From positions 1 to 64,000 of the forward strand of contig NZ_DAOUQB010000006.1 of NCBI RefSeq assembly GCF_030625865.1: a DNA stretch of 64,000 bases, given 5' to 3'. Shown here piece after piece: positions 6,997 to 15,643 of this stretch. The translations under genes were made by a program, and so were the position numbers. Origin of the DNA: Anaerotignum sp. (GTDB taxonomy: Bacteria > Bacillota > Clostridia > Lachnospirales > Anaerotignaceae). Numbering within the stretch: position 1 is the stretch's first letter; the number at the start of each line of letters is the position of its first letter. The notes under the pieces are model-generated. The model worked only from the letters and a program-made list of their open reading frames with translations, had not been told where the DNA came from and made no database searches.

Positions 6997-7140
6997 TCAA
7001 GACTTCGTGTCTTTTTCTTTTTTACAATGGCTGCAATTTCCTGCACAGCCGCAACAGCCACCTTTTTTTTTCATGCGACGAATTGCCAATAATATACCAA
7101 TTGCAATCAGGCCTAAAATAATGAAATCCAAAATATGCAT
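6997..7140 (-). CDS. FeoB-associated Cys-rich small membrane protein
   Basis: 47 residues, beginning MHILDFIILGLIAIG. One transmembrane segment (about 4-20) is followed by a basic stretch (RRMKKK) and a cysteine cluster GCCGCAGNCSHC with six nearby cysteines. Small proteins of this kind are often encoded directly after feoB, and a role in iron delivery or in the FeoB complex is assumed for the group, not proven. The start has GGAGC seven bases ahead. It is 12 bases from the feoB stop, in the same operon. Confidence 0.85.
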   Translation of the reverse strand: MHILDFIILGLIAIGILLAIRRMKKKGGCCGCAGNCSHCKKEKDTKS

Positions 7141-7152
7141 TGTTTCAGCTCC

Positions 7153-9159
7153 TTATATAAACAACTGCAATAGTTGATATACCCCAAAAGAAACAATCCA
7201 TGCAACACCACATTGCAATAATACAACACCCAAGGCTAACAGGCCGGAATCCAGTTCTCTTTTTACTGCGGCAATGGCCGCCACACAAGGGGTATATAAT
7301 AATGTGAATACCAGAAAGCTAATGGCAGAAACAGGGGTAAATATAGTTGCCAATGCTCCATTTAGCTCAGATACAGAGGTTCCCAGCAAAACACTCATGG
7401 TACTTATTACAGCTTCTTTTGCAGTAAAACCCGTTATCAAAGCAGTAGGAATTCTCCAATCTGCAAAACCCAAGGGGACAAATAACGGTGCCAAGAACTG
7501 CCCAATCATAGCAAGCAGGCTGTCAGCACTGTCCGTCACAATATTAAAATGATTGTCAAAGCTTTGCAAAAACCAAATGATAATGGTTGCAACGAAGATA
7601 ACAGTAAAAGCTTTTTGCAAGAAATCTTTCGCTTTATCCCACATCAACAATAATACGCTTTTAAAGGAAGGAAAACGATAATTAGGCAGTTCCATTACAA
7701 AGGGAATGGGTTTGCCTTCAAAAACGGTTTTTCCGAATAACAATGCCACAACAATACCAATAATAATTCCCGTTAAATATAATCCGATCATAACAAAGGC
7801 TGCATACCTTTTGAAAAAGGCCGCTGTAAAAACCGCATAAATAGGTATTTTTGCGGAACAGCTCATAAAGGGCGTTAGAAGCATAGTCATTTTTCTATCT
7901 CGATTAGAAGAAAGAGTTCGTGTTGCCATAACAGCGGGCACCGTACAGCCAAAACCGATTAGTAATGGCACAATACTTCGGCCGGAAAGACCAATTTTTC
8001 TAAGAAGCTTGTCCATAACAAAGGCAACTCTTGCCATATATCCTGTATCTTCCAAAATGGAGAGAAAGAAAAACAAAACAACGATTATTGGCAAGAAGCT
8101 TAAAACACTTCCTACTCCGGCAAAAATACCGTCAATCACCAAACTGTGTACTACAGGATTTATTGCGTATAGCGTCAGGCTATGATCCACCCAGCCTGTA
8201 ATTCCATCAATTAAGACAGATAGCCAATCGCTCAAGATTGCTCCAAACACATTAAATGTGAGGAAAAATATCATAAACATAATTCCAATAAAAATTGGAA
8301 TTGCCCCCAATTTATGTGTCAAAATGTTATCTATTTGAACGCTGCGGATATGTTCTTTACTTTCTTGACATTTAATTACCGTTCCGGCACAAACTTTTTC
8401 AATAAAAGAATAACGCATATCAGCTAAAGCCGCATTACGATCCATAGAAAGCTCTGTTTCCATTTCAATAATGCTGTGCTCAATCAATTCTAACTCGTTT
8501 TGACTTAAATTTAATCGTTGGATAATATCATCATCATTTTCAATGACTTTCATGGCACTAAAACGCAAAGGCAAGCAAGCATTTTCCGCATGATCCTCTA
8601 ACTGATGACAAACGGAGTGGATACAACGATGAACAGGCCCCTGAGGGCAAAAATCCAATCGTTCAGGGAGTTTTTTAAGCTTTGTTTGATGCAAAGCACA
8701 ATTAAGAAGTTCTTCAACCCCCTCATTTTTAACGGCACTGATGGGGATTACCGGAATACCCAGTTCTGCGGACATTTTTGCAACGTCTATGGTTCCACCA
8801 TTATTTCGTACCTCATCCATCATATTCAATGCCAAAACCATGGGGATTCTCATTTCCATCAATTGCAGGGTCAAATATAAATTTCGTTCAATATTTGTTG
8901 CATCCACAATATTAATGAGTCCATCCGGTTTTTCGTTCAGAATAAAGTCTCGGGTAACAATTTCTTCGCTGGTATAGGGGCGAATGGAATAAATTCCTGG
9001 GAGATCCACAACTTTGCAGTCTTTATGCCCTCGAATTTCGCCGACTTTTTGATCTACAGTAACTCCGGGGAAATTCCCCACATGTTGGTTAGATCCCGTT
9101 AACTGGTTAAACAGCGTTGTTTTACCACAATTTTGATTTCCAGCCAAAGCAAATATCAT
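7153..9159 (-). CDS. feoB: Ferrous iron transport protein B
   Basis: 668 residues, full length. The N-terminal G domain has the P-loop GNQNCGKTT near residue 7, the G2-type region GNFPGVTVD, and DLPG as G3. The C-terminal half contains the Gate/core membrane domains with the cysteine-containing GFGCTVPA motif. FeoB imports Fe2+ across the cytoplasmic membrane. It overlaps feoA by four bases and is followed by the small Cys-rich protein; the operon is driven by the promoter at 9443-9471. Confidence 0.96.
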   Translation of the reverse strand: MIFALAGNQNCGKTTLFNQLTGSNQHVGNFPGVTVDQKVGEIRGHKDCKVVDLPGIYSIRPYTSEEIVTRDFILNEKPDGLINIVDATNIERNLYLTLQLMEMRIPMVLALNMMDEVRNNGGTIDVAKMSAELGIPVIPISAVKNEGVEELLNCALHQTKLKKLPERLDFCPQGPVHRCIHSVCHQLEDHAENACLPLRFSAMKVIENDDDIIQRLNLSQNELELIEHSIIEMETELSMDRNAALADMRYSFIEKVCAGTVIKCQESKEHIRSVQIDNILTHKLGAIPIFIGIMFMIFFLTFNVFGAILSDWLSVLIDGITGWVDHSLTLYAINPVVHSLVIDGIFAGVGSVLSFLPIIVVLFFFLSILEDTGYMARVAFVMDKLLRKIGLSGRSIVPLLIGFGCTVPAVMATRTLSSNRDRKMTMLLTPFMSCSAKIPIYAVFTAAFFKRYAAFVMIGLYLTGIIIGIVVALLFGKTVFEGKPIPFVMELPNYRFPSFKSVLLLMWDKAKDFLQKAFTVIFVATIIIWFLQSFDNHFNIVTDSADSLLAMIGQFLAPLFVPLGFADWRIPTALITGFTAKEAVISTMSVLLGTSVSELNGALATIFTPVSAISFLVFTLLYTPCVAAIAAVKRELDSGLLALGVVLLQCGVAWIVSFGVYQLLQLFI

Positions 9160-9389
9160 TTTGCTGCCCCCTCAACCACATGAATATTTCTTGCATCCTC
9201 CATTCGGATGGTAAGGGTGTATCCTCTTAAGCGTAATTCTATGGGATCGCCCATAGGCGCAATTTTTGTTACCGTAATTTTAGTTTTGGGGATCAGCCCC
9301 ATATCCAAAAGACGACAGCGTAAAATTCCCTCGCCCCCAACTTGTGTAATCACTGCTTCTTTGCCAATCGGCAATTCATCTAACGTCAT
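9156..9389 (-). CDS. feoA: Ferrous iron transport protein A
   Basis: 77 residues, a single FeoA/SH3-like domain with the typical segments LLDMGLIPKTKI and PIELRLRGYTLTIR. FeoA is a small cytoplasmic partner required for FeoB activity. First gene of the feoA-feoB-small protein operon, with its stop overlapping the feoB start (ATGA). Confidence 0.93.
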   Translation of the reverse strand: MTLDELPIGKEAVITQVGGEGILRCRLLDMGLIPKTKITVTKIAPMGDPIELRLRGYTLTIRMEDARNIHVVEGAAK

Positions 9390-9415
9390 AATCGTCCCTC
9401 AATCTTGTAAATTAA

Positions 9416-9471
9416 TTAGAACTAACTTATAATTCTGGTGAAAGTATAGCACACAGCTGGGTTAGTGTCAA
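9416..9471 (-). promoter_or_regulatory. Promoter of feoAB with a possible metal-regulator site
   Basis: On the minus strand TTGACA (9466-9471), 17 nt and TATACT (9443-9448) form an excellent promoter. Between it and feoA, TTAGAACTAA (9416-9425) is a perfect short palindrome. Its TTAG...CTAA ends resemble sites of DtxR/IdeR-type iron regulators, which often control feo operons; the operator assignment is a guess. Confidence 0.75.
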
Positions 9472-9537
9472 TTAAGGTGCAGTTTAATGGCTGTAAAAGG
9501 GGAATATTGTTTAATTTAGAAGAAAATGTCGCATTTG

Positions 9538-9591
9538 AAAAGCCCAATTCAATCTTTTATGATTTATGTTGTAGAAGTGAATTGGGCTTTT
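9538..9591. terminator. Bidirectional terminator of the ABC operon
   Basis: AAAAGCCCAATTCA (9538-9551) and TGAATTGGGCTTTT (9578-9591) are perfect complements. On the minus strand it closes the operon that ends at 9644; T runs occur on both sides. Confidence 0.85.
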
Positions 9592-9643
9592 GTCATTCAT
9601 TTCGATTATTTTTATATGCTTACGACAGAAAACATTCTGAGGT

Positions 9644-10369
9644 TTATTTTGTTTTATCTAGAAGGGAACAAAGGCTATTTTCCTGATAGCCGATGGTTTC
9701 CTTCATCAATTCTTGAATCGTTTTTCCTTGTAGCCTTAGTTCATCCAAAGTGATATCTATGGCAATATGACTTTCTTTTAATATTATGACACGATCCACA
9801 AAGTTTTCAATTTCATTGATTTCGTGGGTTGTGATAAAAATTGTTTCTTCTCCTGTCAATGTTCCTGCCAGAGCCTGCATAAAATCTTGACGGGTAAACA
9901 TATCTTTTCCCACAAATGGTTCATCCATAATGATATAGGGGGTTCTTTTTGCCATGCCTGCCGCGATTTCCACTTTTGCTTTTTGTCCTTTTGACATTTT
10001 TTTAATGGGTCGTTCCTCTAACTGAAAAAAATCCAGTAACATATCAAAATAAGTGCTATCAAAAGAGGGGAAAAAATCTTGTAAAAAATTTCCATATGAT
10101 TTGGGCGTTAAATCATTAAAATAAGTTCCGGCTTCACTGATAAAGGCAATTTCTCCTGAAATTTCTTGGGGCGTTTTACCGCCGATTTTTACTTGTACAT
10201 TTCCATCGGGTACTAACAAACCTGCAATAAGCTTTAAAAGGGTAGTTTTTCCGGCTCCATTTGTGCCCAAAACTGCTACAATCTGCCCTGTTGGAACAGA
10301 AAAAGTGATATTCTCCAAAACTGTTTTATAATTTGGATAGGTAAAATATAATTTCTCTATCTCCACCAT
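9644..10369 (-). CDS. ABC transporter ATP-binding protein
   Basis: 241 residues, one nucleotide-binding domain. Walker A is GTNGAGKTT near residue 36, the signature is MSKGQKAKV, Walker B is YIIMDEPF, and the switch histidine lies in ITTHE. Overall it resembles the ATPases of YtrB-type systems paired with short GntR regulators. It is the last gene of the minus-strand operon and overlaps the preceding gene by 13 bases. The substrate is unknown. Confidence 0.9.
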   Translation of the reverse strand: MVEIEKLYFTYPNYKTVLENITFSVPTGQIVAVLGTNGAGKTTLLKLIAGLLVPDGNVQVKIGGKTPQEISGEIAFISEAGTYFNDLTPKSYGNFLQDFFPSFDSTYFDMLLDFFQLEERPIKKMSKGQKAKVEIAAGMAKRTPYIIMDEPFVGKDMFTRQDFMQALAGTLTGEETIFITTHEINEIENFVDRVIILKESHIAIDITLDELRLQGKTIQELMKETIGYQENSLCSLLDKTK

Positions 10370-11883
10370 ACATTTTCCACCTTTCCATTTATGGGTAAAA
10401 CATTGGTAATCTGCCGTTGCCTTTGTGTAATAATTCCATCAACATTATATGCTTTCATAGCTTCTTCCAGATAAGGGGCATCTTTGGCAATATTATATGG
10501 AGAAAAAAGTTTATAGAGATCCTCGTCATAGTCGGTTTCAAATTTTCCTCGATATAAAATTTTCCCTGTATCTCCGTTAATTACACTTACATACACCTGA
10601 TACCCATAATAGTAAGGAAGCTGCCTTTGCTCATCACTTACCATAGATACATCCAAAATTAAATTATTCCTGCAAACCGATAGTAATTTTCCACCGTTAT
10701 CCCCATAACAATGCATTCTTTTCAAACCTTTTTCATCGAATTGATACATTCCGTCTATTATACCTTCCCAGCGCTCATAATTATCCTCATCTTTCACAAC
10801 CTGATACGTTCTAAAGTAAATGGATACATCATTTTCATTCCAAGCAACCACATTCGCTTCAATTTGGTCTACTTTGCTGCCTTGCTCTTTTGTAAGCAAA
10901 TCCTGAGCAATCATATTTCCTTCTGTATCATAAATTTCAAAAAATAAGCTTTCATTTTGAACTCTAAATATTCCAAGGGAATGATCACCAACAGCAAACG
11001 CTTCCAACACTCGGTTGTTTTCATCCACAGGGAAAGTACACAGAACCTCTGCATTACCGTATTCCCTCTGCTGATATAACTCCTCTTCCTTATCCAGTTC
11101 GGGAGGTTCAATCATGTTTTCTTGCTTAATGCGAAAAAGGGATGTGTCTCCTTGGCATTCCCCATGAATCTCCATACCATAAATTTCCGCACTAGGAATT
11201 GCCATACAATAATATGCATCCCCAATTTCCGCACAAAATCCATCTACTTCCTGCATACCATCATTAAGAAAAGAATGAGTAAAAGAAGTTAATCCATCTT
11301 CATAATCTCCTCTTGTGTAGTAATACACTTGATCTTGATTCTGCAAGGTCATTCCCGTACGAATCCTTGCTTGACCTTCAAAATCCATCCCCCAAATGTC
11401 CAAATAAACATCAACTTTATCTGCTATGTCGGTTTCACCCCCAACAAACTCGTCACCGTAGAAATCCATATCATCCATAATTTCTTCATAAAAACTGTCC
11501 ATATGCTGTATTTTGGCATCTTTAGAGGGTGCAGAATCGGTTGAGGCAAATATTCCTTTGCGGAAATCTTGATTATAATAGTTATAGTTGTATTTTTCCA
11601 TCCCTTTTATGCCTTCTCTTTCAGCAAAAAAAAGGTTGTTCACCTGTTCAGAGTCAAAGGGATAAAACTTCGTGGAAAGCGCTCCGTCCTCTAAACGAAA
11701 GATGATCCCTTGGGTACCATCCCCCGCAACACCTTCTATTGGGAAAAGATTTAAGTATTCCCGTTGTCCTTCGATGTCTTTTAAATAAAAAATACCATTA
11801 TCCTTCAATTGAGACATTTTGCCCATAAATCCCCCAAAAATCAAGATGGATAAGGCCACTGCCCAAATTACTTTATTTTTCAT
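10357..11883 (-). CDS. Signal-anchored extracellular protein of the ABC operon, unknown function
   Basis: 508 residues. One hydrophobic segment at the N-terminus (about 5-22) is followed by a long, acidic, tyrosine- and aspartate-rich part with no further membrane segments, so it is probably exposed outside. Short motifs suggest repeated beta-strand units but I recognise no family. The start ATG 11883 is chosen for AAGGGGG six bases ahead; the longest frame would begin at 11973 inside the preceding gene. It lies between the permease (11 bases upstream) and the ATPase (13-base overlap), so it is likely a dedicated partner of this ABC system, for example a sensor or cargo-binding part. That is inference. 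Confidence 0.75.
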   Translation of the reverse strand: MKNKVIWAVALSILIFGGFMGKMSQLKDNGIFYLKDIEGQREYLNLFPIEGVAGDGTQGIIFRLEDGALSTKFYPFDSEQVNNLFFAEREGIKGMEKYNYNYYNQDFRKGIFASTDSAPSKDAKIQHMDSFYEEIMDDMDFYGDEFVGGETDIADKVDVYLDIWGMDFEGQARIRTGMTLQNQDQVYYYTRGDYEDGLTSFTHSFLNDGMQEVDGFCAEIGDAYYCMAIPSAEIYGMEIHGECQGDTSLFRIKQENMIEPPELDKEEELYQQREYGNAEVLCTFPVDENNRVLEAFAVGDHSLGIFRVQNESLFFEIYDTEGNMIAQDLLTKEQGSKVDQIEANVVAWNENDVSIYFRTYQVVKDEDNYERWEGIIDGMYQFDEKGLKRMHCYGDNGGKLLSVCRNNLILDVSMVSDEQRQLPYYYGYQVYVSVINGDTGKILYRGKFETDYDEDLYKLFSPYNIAKDAPYLEEAMKAYNVDGIITQRQRQITNVLPINGKVENVWWR

Positions 11884-11894
11884 ATCCATCCCCC

Positions 11895-12746
11895 TTAGAT
11901 ATCTTTTCTCTGCTTCAATTTGCCTAATGCAACAAAAATCAATATGATCCCAAGGAATAGTGCAAGACCACATAAGTATAGACTTTGAGGCATTACTGTT
12001 TTCATAGAATAGCCAAACTGATCTTCAATAAAAATCCAAACGCAATAAAATGCTGCACAAAATCCGCCCAGCACTACCATAAACAGTGCTACCCGAGCAA
12101 AAACATATTCATTATATAATCCCGCAAATACAATTGCTGTGATTGACAGGAACATTCCTCCGCATAAAGACAGCGCCTGTATCCAGGAAACCGGAAAGCA
12201 CGCTGATAAAAATGCACTCCTGTGGAAGGCTAAAAATAAGCCATTGGTAATGGAAACGTTCAAATTATTAAGGGTTACTTCCTCTGAGATATATAGAATC
12301 GCCTTTGAAGCCTCTTTTTCATACATGGAAGTTATGGGAAAATATAGCAGCACCATAGTCACAAGCCAAACTGCAAAATATAACAAAACAGCAGCAACGG
12401 CAGATAAGAAGAAGGAGAAAAAAATCTCATGCCGTTTCATAGGTAATGTAAAAATAGAATACATTCCCTTTCCATTGGTGTAAAATCCATTTATTTGAAT
12501 AAAGAGTGAAACAAACAAAGAAACCAATCCAAGAAAAAAGACAATTCCTACGCCGCTGTAATCCACAACCAAATCATAGGTACGGAATTCTATGGCAATA
12601 TGTTCATACAAATTTCCACTGTATAAACTGTTGACCACAAAAAGCATAATAATAGAAATTGCCAAAGAAATTCCTAATATAAATCTCTCACTTTTATGAA
12701 AAAACCAGCCAAACAAATAGTTACTAAGCTTTAATGTATTTTTCAT
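11895..12746 (-). CDS. ABC transporter permease
   Basis: 283 residues with about six hydrophobic segments and a cytoplasmic N-terminus. The stretch around KGMYSIFTLPMKRHEIFFS is typical of ABC-2-type permeases in clostridial GntR/ABC operons. The start ATG 12746 has GGGGGAAAAT ahead and overlaps the GntR gene by 23 bases. With the ATPase it would form an exporter-like complex; the substrate is not evident. Confidence 0.8.
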   Translation of the reverse strand: MKNTLKLSNYLFGWFFHKSERFILGISLAISIIMLFVVNSLYSGNLYEHIAIEFRTYDLVVDYSGVGIVFFLGLVSLFVSLFIQINGFYTNGKGMYSIFTLPMKRHEIFFSFFLSAVAAVLLYFAVWLVTMVLLYFPITSMYEKEASKAILYISEEVTLNNLNVSITNGLFLAFHRSAFLSACFPVSWIQALSLCGGMFLSITAIVFAGLYNEYVFARVALFMVVLGGFCAAFYCVWIFIEDQFGYSMKTVMPQSLYLCGLALFLGIILIFVALGKLKQRKDI

Positions 12747-13128
12747 TATTTTCCCCCTTTTCCCACTCTTGACGAAGCAAGGTCATTACTTCATCAAAGG
12801 ATAGTTTATTTTCTTTTGATTTTTTTACAAACTCTGCAACAATATCCGCTGTCATCTCCCGTTGTATTTCCAGCATCATGTCTTCATCAAAATATAAAAT
12901 GCTTACGGTGTTTTTGGGAGTTAAAACCAAACCTGCCTCCTCCATGGCACGAAATGCTCTTTGCGCAGTATTTGGATTGATTTTCAACTGGGTTGCCAGT
13001 TCCCGCCTAGATGGTAAGGGATCTCCTTTTTTTGCCGTTCCCAGAAAGATTTGTCGCTTCACAAATTTATTGATTTGGGTATAAACCGGTTCTGATGTAT
13101 TCAAAACCATCTCAGTAAAATCCAACAT
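12724..13128 (-). CDS. GntR-family regulator (YtrA type)
   Basis: 134 residues: a winged helix (about 10-75) with SRRELATQLKINPNTAQRAF, followed by a short C-terminal dimerisation tail, as in the YtrA subfamily that lacks a large ligand domain. ATG 13128 follows AGGAGGG by five bases; the longer frame to 13203 would start within the promoter. It is the first gene of the ABC operon. Two palindromes of the form GTGTA...TACAC flank the start of transcription, consistent with autorepression. Confidence 0.9.
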   Translation of the reverse strand: MLDFTEMVLNTSEPVYTQINKFVKRQIFLGTAKKGDPLPSRRELATQLKINPNTAQRAFRAMEEAGLVLTPKNTVSILYFDEDMMLEIQREMTADIVAEFVKKSKENKLSFDEVMTLLRQEWEKGENNEKYIKA

Positions 13129-13143
13129 ATGAACCCTCCTTGA

Positions 13144-13203
13144 GTGTATTATATAAATAGTACACTTTGAGTGTATTATATATTTAATACATTTATGTGT
13201 CAA
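13144..13203 (-). promoter_or_regulatory. Promoter and twin operators of the GntR/ABC operon
   Basis: On the minus strand TTGACA (13198-13203), 17 nt and TATAAT (13175-13180) form a full consensus promoter. Two near-palindromes, 13144-13165 (GTGTA to TACAC) and 13171-13192 (GTGTATTA to TAATACAT), share the same half site and overlap the -10 and start region. YtrA-type repressors bind such sites. Confidence 0.8.
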
Positions 13204-13311
13204 TAAAAAAAGGGGGTTTTGTCGAAAAGTTTTTTGGGGAAAGGGAAACCAATATGGAAAGAAATTTTTTATAGAATGGGTTTTGAAATGGGTAGGTATT
13301 TTTTAATGAAA

Positions 13312-13348
13312 AAGCCCGTATTGCAATGAATACAAAGCAATCGGGCTT
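13312..13348 (-). terminator. Terminator of glmS
   Basis: AAGCCCG (13312-13318) and CGGGCTT (13342-13348) close a hairpin with inner pairing of TTGC/GCAA; on the minus strand a T run follows. It belongs to the same AAAGCCC-type set as the hairpins at 9538 and 27701. Confidence 0.8.
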
Positions 13349-13367
13349 ATTTAATAATGGGATTAAA

Positions 13368-15191
13368 TTATTCTACTGTAACTGATTTTGCTAAGTTTCT
13401 GGGCTTATCTACATCACAGCCTCTTTCCACTGCTGTGTAATATGCAAAAAGCTGCATGGGCAAAACGTTGTAAGAGCTTGTGAAAATATCTGCTGATTTA
13501 GGCAAATAAATTACCTCATCGGCAACATCTTCCATGGCATGACTGTCTTCAATTGCAATGGCAATCACGTTTGCACCTCTTGCTTTTACTTCTTTTACAT
13601 TGCTTACCAGCTTTTCAAACAGCTTTTCCTGGGTTGCAATGGCGATTACTAAGGTTCCTTCCTCAATCAAAGAGATGGTACCATGTTTCAATTCTCCTGC
13701 TGCATAGGCTTCGCTATGAATATAAGAGATTTCTTTCAGCTTCAAAGAGGATTCCATGGCAGCGGCGTAGTCCAATCCACGGCCAATAATAAATACATCT
13801 TGGCTTTGCGCATATTTTTTGGCAAGCTCCTTCATTCCAGCATCCAGCTTTAAAACTTCGCTGGTTTTTTCAGGCAGCAAGCGCAGTTCTTCTAAACATT
13901 GCTGTAAACGTTCTTCTCCAATGGTCCCCCGAACTTTAGCAAAATAGAGTGCCACCAAATACAGCATGGAAAGCTGAGTTGTATAGCCTTTTGTGGTTGC
14001 AACTGCAATTTCCGGCCCTGCCCATGTGTAGAGGACATCGTCGCTTTCTCTTGCAATAGAGCTGCCTACCACATTAACAATGGAAAGCACTTTCACACCT
14101 TGTTTTTTCGCTTCTCTTAAGGCTGCCAGAGTGTCCGCTGTTTCACCTGACTGGCTAATAATGATGCATAGGTCGTTTTTATTCAAAATAGGGTTGCGGT
14201 AACGAAATTCAGAGGCAATATCCACCTCTACTGGAACTCGGCATACTTCCTCCAGCACATATCGACCCACAATTCCCGCATGCCAAGCACTGCCGCAAGC
14301 AACAATGTGAATACGGTTAAAATTCTTTATTTCTTCCTCTGTTAGGGAAAGTGCCTCTAAATTGATGCCTTTTTCAGTTAATCTTGGGAATACGGTTTTT
14401 CTTAATGCTTGGGGCTGTTCCATAATTTCTTTCATCATGAAATAATCATAGCCGCCTTTTTCTGCCGCATCGATGTCCCAAGTAACATGGAAGATATCCT
14501 TTTGGATTTGATTTCCATCCAAATCGTAGAGGGTAACCCCTTCTTTTGTTAGGAGTACGATTTCATTTTCATTCAGCAGGTAATAGTCTCTTGTATATTC
14601 CAACAAAGCCGGAATGTCTGAGGCAACATAATTTCCGTCATGGCTTAAGCCAACTAAAAGAGGGCTGTCCTTACGTACAGCAACCAGGCTGTCAGGGTGA
14701 TCGTTGCACATAATAGCTAGGGCATATGCTCCACGGATTTTTTTGATTACTTTTTGCAACGTACCAATGGGATCACCATCATAATAAAAATCAAACAATT
14801 GTGCAACGACTTCCGTATCGGTTTCGGATACAAAATGGTAACCGTTTTCCTCTAAGAAAGCTTTCAGTTCCATATAATTTTCAATAATTCCGTTATGAAC
14901 CACTGAAATTTTACCGCTTTGGCTATTATGGGGATGACTGTTACGGTCACTGGGTGCACCATGGGTCGCCCATCTTGTATGTCCAATCCCCACATGGGAG
15001 GAAACCGTACCTTCTCCAACAATTTTATCCGACAACACGGCCAATCTTCCTTTTGCTTTGATTGTGCAAATTCCATCATGATAAACGGAAATTCCTGCTG
15101 AATCATAGCCACGGTATTCCAATTTAGCCAGTCCGTTAAGCAAAACGGGCACAGCCTCCTCGTTACCGATATATCCAACAATTCCACACAT
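13368..15191 (-). CDS. glmS: Glutamine-fructose-6-phosphate aminotransferase
   Basis: 607 residues, full length. It makes glucosamine-6-phosphate from fructose-6-phosphate and glutamine, the first step toward peptidoglycan amino sugars. The N-terminal glutaminase has the catalytic Cys2 in MCGIVGYIGN, HTRWATHG and the SETDTE region. The C-terminal half holds two SIS domains, with SQSGETADT and the ending LAKSVTVE. Its own product controls its mRNA through the ribozyme at 15217-15366. Confidence 0.98.
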   Translation of the reverse strand: MCGIVGYIGNEEAVPVLLNGLAKLEYRGYDSAGISVYHDGICTIKAKGRLAVLSDKIVGEGTVSSHVGIGHTRWATHGAPSDRNSHPHNSQSGKISVVHNGIIENYMELKAFLEENGYHFVSETDTEVVAQLFDFYYDGDPIGTLQKVIKKIRGAYALAIMCNDHPDSLVAVRKDSPLLVGLSHDGNYVASDIPALLEYTRDYYLLNENEIVLLTKEGVTLYDLDGNQIQKDIFHVTWDIDAAEKGGYDYFMMKEIMEQPQALRKTVFPRLTEKGINLEALSLTEEEIKNFNRIHIVACGSAWHAGIVGRYVLEEVCRVPVEVDIASEFRYRNPILNKNDLCIIISQSGETADTLAALREAKKQGVKVLSIVNVVGSSIARESDDVLYTWAGPEIAVATTKGYTTQLSMLYLVALYFAKVRGTIGEERLQQCLEELRLLPEKTSEVLKLDAGMKELAKKYAQSQDVFIIGRGLDYAAAMESSLKLKEISYIHSEAYAAGELKHGTISLIEEGTLVIAIATQEKLFEKLVSNVKEVKARGANVIAIAIEDSHAMEDVADEVIYLPKSADIFTSSYNVLPMQLFAYYTAVERGCDVDKPRNLAKSVTVE

Positions 15192-15216
15192 AATTAAAGT
15201 TCTCCTTCACTATTTT

Positions 15217-15366
15217 ATTCGTCCGTTGTCTTTCCCTTTGTCGGGAGAATTTTCTTCTCCTATTTGTAGAAAGACCTGCGTCCCTGAACGAATGGGCGAG
15301 AAGCATCCGCCGAAAAATTCGATCACTTCTACCTCGTCAACCGCCCTATCTGCGGTTCTGGCGCTT
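15217..15366 (-). ncRNA. glmS ribozyme-riboswitch
   Basis: On the minus strand the leader contains the diagnostic core: AGCGCCAGAAC at the cleavage site, then GACGAGGTAGAAGTGATCG and TTTCGGCGGATGCTTCT, which match the conserved P2-P2.1 pseudoknot core. ATTCGT/ACGAAT closes the 3' P3-P4 part. Cleavage is expected 5' of the G complementary to C15364. In characterised examples glucosamine-6-phosphate is the catalytic cofactor, and cleaved mRNA is degraded by RNase J, lowering GlmS. Confidence 0.95.
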
Positions 15367-15466
15367 CAATGAAAATAAACCGTCCTTTCTATATAAATTG
15401 ACTGATAGGAAGCCACGAATTGACTTGTCGATTTCTTTAGACATGATTAGACAATATCGTTTGGAT

Positions 15467-15495
15467 AGTATAACATTTTTTTTAAAAAGGGTAAA
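15467..15495 (-). promoter_or_regulatory. Probable promoter of glmS
   Basis: On the minus strand TTTACC (15490-15495), 17 nt, TATACT (15467-15472), about 100 bases ahead of the ribozyme. The -10 is good, the -35 moderate. Confidence 0.5.
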
Positions 15496-15643
15496 GAGTT
15501 TCTCTTTATGATATTCTATGAGTGTTAATAAAAGATTTGCAGAAAAATTTATAAAGATGAAAGACTTTTGTTATCTTTCATTTACAAAATAGGAATATAC
15601 TATTATTAAAATGATTTTGATACTAGCCCAAGGAGGACTTAAT

